Source: Colletotrichum lupini (lineage: Eukaryota; Ascomycota; Sordariomycetes; Glomerellales; Glomerellaceae). From it: DNA of 64,000 nucleotides. Below the pieces are notes generated by a model. The model saw only the letters and a program-made list of their open reading frames with translations, did not search any database and was not told the DNA's origin. The position numbers and the translations under genes were made by a program. Below are positions 1-11,732 of the stretch, piece by piece. The stretch covers positions 3,162,001 through 3,226,000 of the forward strand of contig NC_064676.1 in NCBI RefSeq assembly GCF_023278565.1. Reading direction: 5' to 3'. Every line of letters begins with the position of its first letter. The first letter of the stretch is position 1.

Positions 1-544
1 CAAATCTGAAGGGACGATGAGCAGCAGAACGGTCGGACGGGTTTGGGCGAGCGCAGTGGGCACCGTAGGGAGAAAATGATCAGATGGCAAGGGCGGATAC
101 AGCGCCGTTTAGTGTCTGTATGCGGACAGCGGCGATGGAAGATTTGGTCTCTATGGATAGAACAGACTGAATACTTGGCCGATAGTATGCGTTTGACACA
201 TAGCACCCGTCACGAGCAAGTTACCGAGCGGCAACAGACTCACGACAGTGGATGACGGATTCGCTGCAGGCGAGCAACCCGCACTATTTGTAAGAGTCTA
301 CGAACGCAGAATCTCCTTCCATACAGGATCGCTCATGGGTACCCTCCCTCTTGCAGAGACGACAATCATTTGGTTGGAGCGGCTCTCTTCTCACTCGAAG
401 TTGTGACAGAAGAACGCTGCCTCGTGTTCGCTTCTAAGGCCTAGCCGCAAATACTATTTCTCCCGCCGATTCGCTAATAATATCGTCATCTTTAGCCGAC
501 GGCTTCGGCTGATTTAATAATTAACCTCGTGATTTGACTAAGAC
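1..544. other. Window edge, no gene seen
   Basis: No frame in this stretch shows a coding-like run or a recognised motif. A short hairpin-forming inverted repeat lies near 494-510 (agccga, 5-nt loop, tcggct), followed by AT-rich sequence. It could be a small regulatory or 3' end structure, but nothing ties it to a gene. Confidence 0.4.
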
Positions 545-802
545 TCAGACGCAGCAAATGTGGTTGAATCTGACGCTTTGGAACGTATATGAATCTTTCA
601 ACAGACGAGCGGTGTCGTCAGACTTGTCGCATGGGACGTAACCATCACAAACATCAAGCGCTACTGTTACTCCCAGATGAGCCAACAAATCATCCGCATG
701 ACCTCGGTTCACTTGTCCTTTTTTAAGCTCATTGCTCAAACGAAAGGCCACTGTCTCGAAGCCAGAATCTCTTCTCGCGTATTCTTCATAGAATATACGT
801 GA
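545..802 (-). pseudogene. Candidate coding fragment, unknown family
   Basis: This minus-strand frame is open for 85 codons between TGA stops and its translation has ordinary protein composition: it begins near FYEEYARRDSGFETVAF, continues through DDLLAHLGVTVALDV and ends in SVRFNHICCV before a stop. I do not recognise the family. Only GTG/TTG codons, and no early ATG, could open it, so it is more likely a 3' exon or a gene relic than a whole gene. It lies 260 nt downstream of another coding-like fragment on the same strand (1063-1233), so the two may be exons of one gene or parts of a decayed one. Confidence 0.25.
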
Positions 803-1062
803 TCAAGTGATGAGAAGTGAAATGTCTTTATAGACTGCTGATGTCGTCTATGAGAAGATATTGCTGGAAATCGCATAGTTGTGTTGAAACAACGAGCCAA
901 CCGGTTGCCAAATAACAGCCTGCCAAAACTGAACGCTGTTTTGTTTTCCTTTAAGAGGATCGGAGATGCAAACCTGCTCTTAACGATCCCACGCAGAAGC
1001 CCGCATCTAATTTGTGCATAAGACTCTGCTACGCAGCGCATTTTGATCTCACCTTACCTCGT

Positions 1063-1233
1063 TCACTCTTCCTGCTCGATTTCCGACGCTGGTTCGATCC
1101 AGTCGCTATCGATGAAAAACAAATTTACAAGATCATCACAACCACTCCACTCATCAAAACCCCATTGAGGATAGATTGTCAGGCAAAATGAAGCAAAATC
1201 AAGGAAAATCAAGACAGATTTCACGTTCGCTAC
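1063..1233 (-). pseudogene. Candidate C-terminal exon, unknown family
   Basis: A 56-codon open stretch on the minus strand, ending in TGA, reads like the C terminus of a real protein: aromatic and acidic residues in a balanced pattern (YPQWGFDEWSGCDD, then LVNLFFIDSDWIEPAS) and a final acidic tail EIEQEE. An in-frame TAG precedes it, with an AG there that could serve as a splice acceptor (TTTAG/GTAGCG). I could not find a convincing upstream exon. It may be the last exon of a gene whose other exons are short, or a remnant. Confidence 0.3.
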
Positions 1234-2492
1234 CTAAACGCCTGAATCATCCTGCAACAATCACGAGACATTGCAACTTCCCATACTTTGAACCTGCTTC
1301 CAGATCAACAGACATCACCTTACTCGTGTCCCGATGAACGCTGAACGCGCACCCCAAGCAGGGGTAGTATCACTAGAGTCCAAGGCAGGGGCACCACCAG
1401 GCGGAGCAACAAACGGGTTTAGTTTCGTTTTCCGGTAAACAGGGGTCCTCTGAGCTCAGCAAAAAAAACAAGTGAGGCGCACGACTGTTAGGAGGGACAT
1501 GGAGGGAAGAAACGAAAAAATAACGATAAAATAGGACCCCCAACCAACCAACACCGCCCGTCAGCCAACCAAATCCGCCAAGACCGGGGAGGGGACCCTC
1601 TTGGAAAAATCGAAAATCAGGCCAGGACCCCGAAATCCTGACAGAATTATGACGTTGACCGGTGCGCTCAGGGTACTTTGTGCCAACACCGCCAATGAGT
1701 GGTCAACATGAAGGTGCTCAACCATGCAGGCGCCCTCAGATTGGACCAAGACCCTTCATTTTGCCTACCTTACCTTACGCAGTGCTTTAGTGCCAACGGC
1801 CGCTCGGCGGAAAAGTATTGGCTTGTTCCTGAGCATCTTCCCCTCAGGAAAGGGTAACGCCCGTGATGATCCCGTCAGAAACGCGAGGCAGGACCGCGGA
1901 GGAAGGGTCCTATTGTGGTTGACGTCATAACCTCCCGGCCTTGCTCTGCTATGTTTTCCCTCTTGAACCCCTACATTCCGATTTCTCTCTTCATTTATCC
2001 ATAAGTTCATCTTAATGAATTCGTTCAATTGAGACTGCATGTCGTTGTTCATACAGTTGATATAGTTTTTTGGTTCCTCGAGCGACCAGAGAGCTTTTGT
2101 ATCATGCAGTACCCACCAACAACCTGTATCCAAAAGTTACCCATCGTCTGGCCACGCGACGCAGCTTACAACGCCATTTGGACGACAAACAAATGCCACG
2201 TCCAACGGGACAAAAAAAAAACGCCATGATTGTCCAGTTGCGCCACCTCGAACAAGATCTCCAAACGATGCCAATCCATGAGGGTATTCAAGTAATCAAA
2301 CAGACCGACCTCAGCCAACCAGGCTAGACTTGAGCGAAACGCTGATGCCATCAACGACGACGAAACAAACAACCGAATAAAACAACAATCAAACGCACGA
2401 GACTGTACTCGGGGCCGACGTCAACAGTTTGTAAATCCATAGAGTGGATGGAGAACGATGATTGCCGGCCATATGTCAAAACTCGCATCCGC
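1234..2492. other. Intergenic, no gene supported
   Basis: Short frames here overlap one another on both strands and show no conserved motif. The stretch includes one copy of the CCTTACCTTAC motif (about 1764-1779) that recurs in this window's intergenic DNA. The right end is presumably the 3' untranslated region of the SAM/HMG-box gene. Confidence 0.5.
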
Positions 2493-4393
2493 TTATTGAA
2501 CACGACGGTTCACGATCTCGCCCGCCCGCACCAACGCACTCATGCCGTCGAGCTTCGGATCGCTCCTCTCCTGAATACCGAGCGACGTTGCAGAAGAAGC
2601 ACCCGATGATGCTTGCGACACGTTCGATCCATCAGTCCCCGTTGATGAGGTGGACTGGAATCTCAATAAGGCAGGTGGTGATTGGTAACCTTGAAACCTC
2701 ATTAGCCTCTGCGGAAAGCCTTGCTTGGTTTGACCGTGAGTACCATTCGTCGCTCCCATCGGAGCTTGAGGCTGCCCTGCATAGGGCAACTTTGAATCCT
2801 GGAGCGGTTGTGGTCCGGAAGGCGGCACCGTCGAGAACGGTGATGGTTGCAACTCGAAAGGAGGTCCCGGCAAGGTCTTGTTCGATAATAAGGCGTGAAT
2901 CGGTAGCGAAGATTCACTAGGTGTTCGGGGATACGACAGTCCAGATCCAGAGGATGAAATGCTTCCCGCGGAAGAATATTCGTGCTTCAATGATGGCGGT
3001 GCGGAGGGACCAGGGTGTGTCGGAGGCGCGAAGCCCCCAAAGCCATTTGCCTCAGGAGACCTTGAAACCCCGTTCAGTCCTCGTCCATTGTTGAACACAT
3101 CCGAGAGGGAAGGAAGATGCGGAAGTGTGACTGGCTCCGTTTTTGCTGGGGCTTCCGTCCATGTTGGGCGGTGGTTCCGAGTCTGCGAGGTACGGGGACT
3201 TGTGGAGTGCAAGCTCTCACGATCGAATTGTACACTGGCAGGAGAGTGTACCGAGTCATCATTGGGGGGATGATGATGATGGGAAATTGGGGTCGGCACG
3301 GCCGTCGAGTATTGCGATTCAGATACCGACACCACAGAACCCACACGCTGTTTGCGATTAGGAGGAGGTTCGCTTCCCTGGTGAGACTCTGTACCACTCC
3401 CCGTGCTACTGAGGCTCCCAGGTGTGGCACTTGCGCTTCCTCCGTTTTGCAGACGAACCCCCGAATCAAGCTTCTGACGTTTCGACGACTCTTTTGCTGG
3501 ATCAGGGTCAGCTTGGCGGCCACTCGAAGCGACAAACCTCCACGCACCTTGATTTGCGGAGGCTTGCCGTGCCTTGAAATCTTGTAAGTACAGGTTGTAT
3601 TTCCTATACTCTGTCGTCTTCTTATACTCAGCCAAGTCGTGGTTGTATTTCTCCTTGGCTTTCAATGCGGAAGTTTCGTATGGCTCCTTCTCGCCGGGAG
3701 TTAAGTTTTGCCAGTGCTCTCCCACAAGCTTGGCTATCTCGGTAAATGTCAAGTTCCGACCTTTGAGGTCATCACGCATCTCTGCGAGATTGATCAGATA
3801 TGTTCCATCATCTCAAAGCAGGGTGGAATCCATAACATACTGTTTGAAAAAAGGACATAGGCCGAAGGAGGTCTCTCAGGGGCATTTTCATCAGGCTACG
3901 TTGGTTAGCTACGCCCAGGTACGAGTGTACATCTGCATGAGAGTTACAAACCTTGGGGTGACGCCTATACTTTCGTTTCGTGGCGACGGGTCCCTCCTTG
4001 ACCTCGGGGCGGGGTTGATCAGGTCGTTGTGTCTCGGGCTTTGGCTCTTCTGCGCTTGCTCTTGTGGGCGAAACTAGTGATGCATCCGGGGCAAGGCCAC
4101 GAGAGTTGGCGATGCGTCTCTGCAATTTCTGCCTTGTGTTAGGGCTTGTAGGGGTTGCGAATGGACGTCAAGCACTTACACGTCGGTGTCCTAACTTGAC
4201 TCCAAGTGCGTCGCTGCAAAATTATCCTCGTTAGTCTCGAGTATGTGGCGTGGCAATAGCCATGGTTTACTCACAGGTCAGACTCAGTAATGTCCAAAAT
4301 CGTCTCCCACGTATCGAATCCTTGCTCGAGAAAGATGTCTAGGTACTGCGAGATGCCTAGCTCTGCAAAGATTCCATCCAGTCCTTGCGCCAT
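2493..4393 (-). CDS. SAM domain + HMG-box protein
   Basis: Probable chromatin or transcription factor. Model: complement(join(2493..3781,3841..3895,3952..4128,4180..4213,4275..4393)), 557 aa. The first two exons give a SAM domain (about residues 1-60: GIFAELGISQYLDIFLEQGF, then DALGVKLGHRRKLQRRIA), a protein-protein interaction fold. Residues 111-185 form an HMG box (PPSAYVLFSNKMRDDL, then IAKLVGEHWQNLTPGEKEPY), which bends DNA. The HMG box is split by an intron after SN; the AAG codon for the following Lys is made by the splice. The remaining ~370 residues are a low-complexity Ser/Pro/Gly-rich tail without a fold I recognise. All introns are GT-AG and 51-61 nt. The SAM plus HMG combination is, to my knowledge, a fungal architecture; the DNA target is unknown. 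It is not a mating-type HMG gene by context, since no mating-locus partners are nearby. Confidence 0.88.
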
Positions 4394-5550
4394 GGTTTAT
4401 CTGAGTGGCGTATATCAAGTTACGTCAACTCGATGGTGCTGTTGTTACGGGACGGTAGGGCGATGGTTTGCGAACTTCTTCTACGTCGAAAGTGATCTCC
4501 AAAGAATTGGCTTTCACTGTTTGCCGCTTTTCGTGCAAATCCTTCTCGAAACCCAAACTCTTTCATTCAGTCGTCGACTCGATTCGCTACGTCTCGATTT
4601 CCGTCGCTCGAAGTCGAAACACTTCCTTTTGCGTTGCGGTCAACCAATAATCATCGAAGGCTTTCTTCTCAATCGAGTCGCGGCGGATGGGCAGCGACAG
4701 GCGGCGTCTGTATCGAATACTGAGTGTCGGTCGGCGATGATCGTTTTCTCGTCGTTTTCGATACTGAGCAAGTCGATCCAAGAGCGATGTTGTTGAAGTA
4801 ATTCCGAAAATATTCGATTGCTGGGCGAATTCTACGTCTGCTTGGGGCGTTGAGGATAAGTAATTGCAGAAGAGGAAGGCGTGTGGCACGCATGGCGTGG
4901 ATATACCAAGTTGGTGGCTGCCATATGGAGGACGGATCTCGATGACATTGAAGGAGACCGAGCTTTTGGGGTGTGGGACAACGGCAAGTACCAGACCAAG
5001 CAAAGAGGGGCTTCGGGATTCAGATGAAATGGGATGTGCGCTCTGGATAGAATACGTACTTTATGAGAATGCGTTTTTCTGAGCCGGCTCGGCGGTTCGC
5101 AGCCGCATGAACGACGGGGAAGACAACGGATAGATGGTCTGGTCTGGTAGAGGAAAGTAGCGCGCGTCTTTGGTGGGAGTGATGAAGACTGGACCAAGTT
5201 TGTTTGATCGAAGAAGGGGGTTAGGTTTGGGAGAAAGTGACCAAGCCGGCAAAGTCTTTTTTTTTTGTCGTCTTCCTTTGCACGGGTTGAGAATTGGGAA
5301 CGGTGAAGAAGAACTGGGGGGATGACCGTCTACTAAGACGGAGAGGAGAAAACGAGTTTGGTGAGCCAAGGGGAGGAAGGCAAGGTAAGGTACGGATGGA
5401 TGCCAGTATGGTACGGAGGAAGGGCGAGGTAAACGGTTCGAAGATTGAGAAGAACTAGCCCCGCGGTGATCGACGCGGATTAAGAGGTGAGGTCAGAGGT
5501 GTCAATAGGGAATCTCTCTCGAGGGTGGGTGTGTGTTGAATGGTCGACCG

Positions 5551-5572
5551 TAAGGTAAGGTAAGGTAAGGTA
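5551..5572. repeat. (TAAGG)4 tandem repeat
   Basis: Four exact tandem copies of the pentamer TAAGG followed by TA. It is the longest run of a motif that recurs singly or as a palindrome throughout the intergenic DNA of this window. Confidence 0.9.
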
Positions 5573-6292
5573 GTGAGTCTAGGTACGGATACTGGTAGCC
5601 TCAGACGTCGCCGCAGACTCGACTTGTGATCCGGGGTGGCATGTCCAATGGCCCCAAGCCCCAAGTAGAGAAGCTAGAGCAGCAGACTGATGGATAGCTC
5701 AAGGTACCCAGGACAAGCTCCCTGGCGTCTGATCGCAGAAACCGACTTTCGAGAAGTCGGCGATAGCAACAGTGAGCATCTGTTACTGGAAGCCCATCGC
5801 AAAGAAAAGCGGGATCAAGCACAAGGACAGACACATATGGAGCCCTTTTGGAAGACATGAAAAGACATGGGTTCTCAGCGAGTCAGGAACAGGAAACGGC
5901 CGCTTGAGATGGGCCTTCGGGATACATGCAAATCCTGTACCGGTACATGAAATCCGTACCTGGACCATGTCTCCATCCCTTCCATCTTTGCCTCACTCTC
6001 CCAGGACTACAGGGTAGAAAGTAAGGTACCCTAGATACGAAGTACCTTACGTAGGTACTTCAGTGCCTCTCTCTTTCCCCGTTAAGCCCAAGGCACCCAC
6101 CAAACTTGAGGCCTCAGGCCGGGATCACACATGGGTACGGAACTGGAAAGAGTGCTAGTGGCCCTGGGCCACTGCCCACTGGCTGGTAGGTAAGGTAGAG
6201 AGAGACTAAGAAAGAGAGGGGGGGTGGGTGTTCATCCATCATGCATCCACTCAAAAATCACTCCCCTCGACAACCTGCATACACCTCCAGGC

Positions 6293-6307
6293 AAGGTACC
6301 TTACCTT
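6293..6307. repeat. AAGGTACCTTACCTT palindromic motif
   Basis: Contains the palindrome AAGGTACCTT followed by a further CCTT unit. Same motif family as the (TAAGG)4 repeat and the 16-bp palindrome at 44948. Confidence 0.75.
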
Positions 6308-9300
6308 CGCACCACACAGACATAGCAGACACGCTAGACTCTGATGCGCCAGCACCACTCTCTCTCTCTCATGAACGGAATCCGCTCCGTAACTCGACTG
6401 ACTGCAAGTGCGGTAGCGGGAGCGGCATCATGACACGCCTCGCCTCGACAGAACATTCCCAAGCCGTACCTGCACACTATCTAGACTCTCACCACTTAGT
6501 AGAACACACGATACCAAAACAGCCACTATTGAAAAACCAGTGCTGACCCTAGATTCAAGACGGCATCTGCATCTGGATAGTACTCCAATTCGGCAACGGG
6601 CCCTTCGAGACCGTCGCGGGTCATGCCGCTGGCTCCTGGCCAGCATTCTTCTTCTTCTTCCTCTCCAAAAAGAGAGCGGGGACCGAACATCGTCATTTGG
6701 GTCGCGGAATACCGCCCGTCGAACATTCGGCCAGGAGAGTGAGAACCTCGCCCTCAATGCAAGCAGTAAACAGCCAATTGCTGCATTATCATTCGCATGC
6801 CAGAACTGCTTGGGACAATGGCCAAACAGCGCGAATTCGATTCTTGTTGACGGAACTGCGCCTGACCCTATAAACAGCCCTGCGATCAAGTCACTGTTCC
6901 ATTGCCTGCTCTCCAATCAAGACCAGGCCGTCAAAGTGAATCTCGATGTCGATTCCACCTCCACGCTCATCAGTGTGTTTCTCAGACAAGCCAGCTCGCG
7001 CTTCTCGACGTGTCAGCGTTCGAGCAGCCAGTCAGACTGGCTTGAACCGCCAGAGATGGCTATTCACACGCCTCCGCGCGGGGAGACGGAGCATTGCACC
7101 AAGGATTGAAAGACACCTGAAATCGAAGAATTGCGCCGCGATCGAAAGCCGCTACCACCCCTGCTACACACGCTCACGCGGATGAATCTGGCCACCACGG
7201 GCCACGGTTGAGGAACACACCTCGTCCATAGGTAGTTGTCCCAAAGCACGGTGCGGGTGAGACAACAGACCGCGACCTAGGACGACGTAATAATTGCGTT
7301 GACGTCTCCGTTCACCTCGCAAATGTCCATCTGCACATTATGGAACAACCCTAGTGGTTATACGAATACCGGAAGGAAATGTCCACATAAACGACATGGC
7401 AATGTTTCGATGATCGATCATCCAGAAGTCGATCCAGGACGAGAAGCCGTTTCGTCACGGCCGTGGGCGCCAGAACACAGCGACCTTCGATCTACGATCC
7501 ATTAGACCCAGAGCAAAGGCCATCAGGGGGGATCAGCATGGTGCCGGTGCGATGCGTCTTGCTGGTAGACAGATACGACAGACATATCACCGAATTTGCA
7601 GAAGAATCGCATTTTCGCAATGCGATTACTGATGACACAACATGCCGTGTAACTCTGAACCGACACAAGGGGCAACTTCGCCGTCGGCTGACCTAGCAAG
7701 CAACTGAATTGTCTCCCGTTTAACCGAAATGTCGTTATGTGGCGGAGGGGTAAACGACGAAAGCCATCGTCAGTCTGGAGATTGTGCATTCGGCTCGATA
7801 TGGCATTTAGGTGACGGGTGGCAAAGTGAGGCTGAGAGCACATGTGCCTTCACTTCTGGGTTGTTACCGGCTCCACCGTCCATTAAGAGCGTTCTGGAAC
7901 TCGGACCATCTGAATGAAGCTGGACAAACCGACGGCGAGCAGGATTGGCACGGCATCTAGGCGCATGCAGACAGACCCTTTTGACGGGGCACTGGAACGA
8001 GAGAAATGCATCAAACAATGCTTTGCGAGAGCTGGTCAGCACGGATTAGGATCATGGACCGGTCCAGCGTCGCCAGACTGAACCCGCCCATGGTGCCAAC
8101 ACGATCTAGGCCATTCCGCACCCCGTTAGTAGCACGCTGCAGCACCAAATACGCGAAAACGCGCCAGACCATCAGAAAACAACACCCATGGCCATATTCA
8201 AGCTTGTCGACGACGGAGCATTGACTGGATCGACGTGGTCCGTGTTGCGATGTTGAAAGGTGATAGAAGCTGGTAAATTGAGGGTTCTGAAGTAGCAGCA
8301 CGAAGTACGGACTCAACGGAGTACGGATATCTTGTTTCAATATGCTAATACCCATGGCCAGCACTCGCACCGGCACGAATAATTATCTCACCTCTTCAAA
8401 TTTCCATACGGAGAACACGACATGGCCATGGGCTCCCGCTGCGGAGGGCGTTGATCTATCCGTGTGCTCCAATGGACGACGGAGGGTTTCGCCGTGGAAC
8501 GTGCTACCTACATGCCTAATGGCAGTGTTACAGAGCATCGACGCGCTAGTCACCTCCCGACCCAACCTTCGATATGGACGTCCCGCCGTGACGTAGATTT
8601 GATGCAGCACGAGGTTTGCGGAACCGACAACCTCGGACCAACTGGATCTTGTTGGATCCCTTCTACGTCGCCGAATGACGATAAGTTGCAACAAACTGTA
8701 AGGAGCTCATGGGCCAAAGTTTCATCGAAGATACGAATCTGAAGATTAGCGGGCAGCAAATGGGCTGACAGTAGCCACCGGCTGGTCTAGACACCGAGAG
8801 AACGGATACTGTGGGCGTGAGAGACTGGGAAGAGGTAGGAGAAGACAAGACAGTCTTGCGCGCGAAGGGGAAGGGAATCGTCGATGTTTGTGCATGGCCT
8901 GCAAGTCTGGTTGAGGGATATCGTCACTGGGCATTCGAGCATACGATCGCAGACGGCACATACGATCACCATGGGAAGCAAAGGCGACAGGGCTGATGCT
9001 GTTCTTGCGCGGGCATGCCCAGACACTGGGCTGCTGGCACGCTGGTTGGCGAGAGGGTCTAGACTTCTACTAGGTACAAGTGTATCTGTACAAGACTGTC
9101 CATACAAGCGTAACGTAGGCGCAGGCGCACAAAAGCATGACTTTGCAGTGAGCGAGCAAAGCAAGGAACGAGACGGGACTGGATTTGGCTGAACTCATCC
9201 AGGGCGGAACCGTAAGTTACGGAGGAGGGCACATGGATGGACAAAGGGATGGGATCATTTGAGGGTTGTGAGTGATGATGGGTGTGCGAACAAGGTTCCA

Positions 9301-10903
9301 TTGACTGCGACACGGTGAATTCCAACATCTCGATCGCGAACGCCCATTTCCCAGTCATCGAGATTGAGCAAAATGCCACCAAGAGTGAGAGAGATTGGAC
9401 CGCCGCCAGTGCGTCAGAAAGCACTGGGTTTGGGTATTTGGGATCCGATGTCATTGTTTTTTTACTGATCAGACACTGCAAAAGTCCGATCTGGATGGGA
9501 TGGGGTTTTGGTTGGCATCTGGAAGTGTGCGGCGCCATCGAAAAAAAGAAAAAGAAAGAAGGAACACCCGGAAAAGCTAGTTGGGGGTTCTTTCCCAGCG
9601 CAGCGAGTGCCTGTAGGGGGTTTAGGAAGGGAATGTTGACAGTTTCTGGTGCGGTCCACCGCGCCCAAGTGGGGTTAGCGCCAGGACACTTCCTGCGAAG
9701 TAGGCGGTACCTCGAGACCTTTGGCTGTACAGCCACCTGCCGCATTCCATAAGGTGACGTGAGGTACCTACATCAGGTACAAATACTCGGGTAGCTTTGT
9801 GAAGACAACAGACTCAGTGCTGTACTTGCAACGGGGGAACCCAAGCTATGGCTCAGCATCCCATCCTTTCTTCACTCGCCCTGCTTGCCCCATGGTTATC
9901 TAATGTTATCGTGGTAGGGACGGAAAGTAAGGTAGAGGGATGACCTCACTTTCCCCAGTCATGTCTACGAAGAAGAAACAACAACAACAACTCGCGGGCG
10001 AGCTGTCAACCATCGAACCCGCCTTTCACGTCCGTCTACTGAATATCGGCAGGAGAGCCGGAATTGGAATTCCATCTACCGTAACAACATTGCAAATGGA
10101 TGTCAAGATCCTCTCTGACTCACACGGGCCTCGAACAATATGTCTGTTCAAGGCCTGTCCGTGCCTTCCTACCTGCCTCCCATCGCAAGGTACCATCCCA
10201 TTCGAAAGTGAAGCAAACCATGGCAGCCACAAGCACAAGTCTGGAAGAATTTCCCGCTACCAGCTGCCCAGTTCAATATAACACGACCCTCTGGCTTTCT
10301 GGCTGCATCGGCCCTGCTTTGATTCTGCAGTGGTAACCTGTCGGCAGGTTTCCAGGTTTTGCGTATGGAGGACGTTAGGAGGGGGGCAGCTTGCAGGCAA
10401 CAGCACGCTTCGGATCAAATCAATCAACCTGGTTCCCGAAGCTTAGCTTGGCAACGATACTTTCTTGCCAACGGTGCGGCGGTGCACCCCCCAATATTGA
10501 ATGGGCCACGGGTGGGATGAATCTGCATTCTGTAATGGAATCGGAATCAAAAGTCGACTTCCCATCATCACGAGGACGGAAATGGTATTCCCGGCTCAAG
10601 ATCAAGGCACCGACAGTCATATTGACCATGTTCGATTTGGGGACAATCAGGCCGAAATTCCCGCGATAGTTTGACAACCCTTGCACTATTATTTCGCACC
10701 TGTGGCCCAGGTAGTACTATTGTAGTAACAACGCATCCGAAGATGCACGGGTCATTGCGATGAAGACATGATCGTGATACCACATTGCGACGCTACTTAT
10801 TCGTTTCCCATACACTGGGCAACCTCGTCGCTGTGGTTAGCAAAAGTTGAGGCTGAACAGCGATGTTCAAGTGCACGAAGGGATCATCCAGCAAAAGTAT
10901 TAG

Positions 10904-10993
10904 TGCCCAGAGGCGGATTCGAACCGCCGTCAACACGGATCGCTGTATAGAAGAACCACAACGTATCATCCTAACCAACTAGACGATCTGGGC
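10904..10993 (-). tRNA. tRNA-His (GTG) with 17-nt intron
   Basis: Reading the minus strand, the 7-bp acceptor stem GCCCAGA pairs exactly with TCTGGGC, followed by the discriminator A. The D arm has the A-box (TCTAGTTGGTTAGGA). The anticodon stem ATACG pairs with CGTGT (one T-G wobble) around loop TTGTGGC, giving anticodon GTG. The T arm GGCGG-TTCGAAT-CCGCC is perfect and contains the B-box. The loop is interrupted by about 17 nt (10939-10955) one base 3' of the anticodon, the canonical position for nuclear tRNA introns. The mature length is 73 nt before CCA and the 5' G addition. It stands alone in gene-poor DNA. Confidence 0.93.
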
Positions 10994-11732
10994 CACCGGG
11001 TGACGTTGTGATTGGCAGAGAGTTCAATGTCTAAAAAGGGCGACGTGAAGAGACGGTGAGTTTCTCTAGTTCTCGTAGGCCCGTAACGGTCGTGATTAGG
11101 TAAGCCTTGGACACCGTGCGTCTTTCCCAGGTGAGTGTGAGGGGTTCGAGTGATGTTTCTGCCGCCTATCGACGACACGCCGTTGAATCTACGGACGTCT
11201 CGAGACCCTACACTACAAAATCCCATACATCCATCCCAGGAACATTCAATATCATCTATCCCCTGACACACGACACCGAATTATCGCCTTTCATTCGGCA
11301 TTACCGAATTCCGGGTCATCTGGTACGCTGAGCCACCCAGAGAAGAACTGGTTCCCCAGGCCGGGAATCCACGCACGCTTGTCGCCCTACCTTGGCCAGA
11401 GCAAATCACTAACAAAGCTACAACAAAAGTATTATCGAGTATTCAACAGCGTATCGACGACTCGTCAACGGCAAAGCATCACGAGAAGGCGGCGCAAAAA
11501 AAGACGCCTAGTATCCGCATTTCCCACCATTACGACACGTATACCAGGGTACGGGAACGGGCAATCCACGATATCGACAAAGGGTTGGATCGGTGGAGGA
11601 TTAAAAAAAGAGGGCGACCCCTCCCATTAAGACCCCAAATCCGGCCACTATCTTCTCCCCTTTTGTTTTTTCCAGGGCAGCTTTTTATTTTCTCACCCTT
11701 TTGATTCGCCCGCTCATCACCATCTTCCGAAC
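10994..11732. other. Intergenic between tRNA-His and small protein gene
   Basis: No coding frame with a recognisable motif. The right end, from about 11640, is pyrimidine-rich (ccccttttgttttttccagg and similar), as expected for the promoter and 5' leader of the plus-strand gene starting at 11733. Confidence 0.4.

Larger units (their letters stand above)
4394..10903. other. 6.5-kb gene-poor region with TAAGG motifs
   Basis: No gene can be supported. Frames of 100-230 codons exist on both strands (for example 9059-9745 on the minus strand and 6540-7109 on the plus strand), but they overlap on opposite strands, lack family motifs and have shuffled, low-complexity composition. The left part should hold the promoter of the SAM/HMG-box gene. 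Many copies of AAGGTA/TACCTT occur (near 5382, 5551, 6022, 6041, 6188, 6293, 9751 and 9926). Confidence 0.5.

Noticed and set aside
6428..7109. Opposed frames of 162 and 189 codons
   Set aside because: They overlap on opposite strands, lack motifs and have no splice-consistent neighbours. A 66-codon acidic minus-strand frame (6526-6726) looks slightly better but is preceded by a stop and has no homology I recognise.
9059..9745. 228-codon minus-strand frame
   Set aside because: Shuffled composition, a poly-Phe run from an A/T tract, no family motif, and an open plus-strand frame (9282-9752) across the same DNA.
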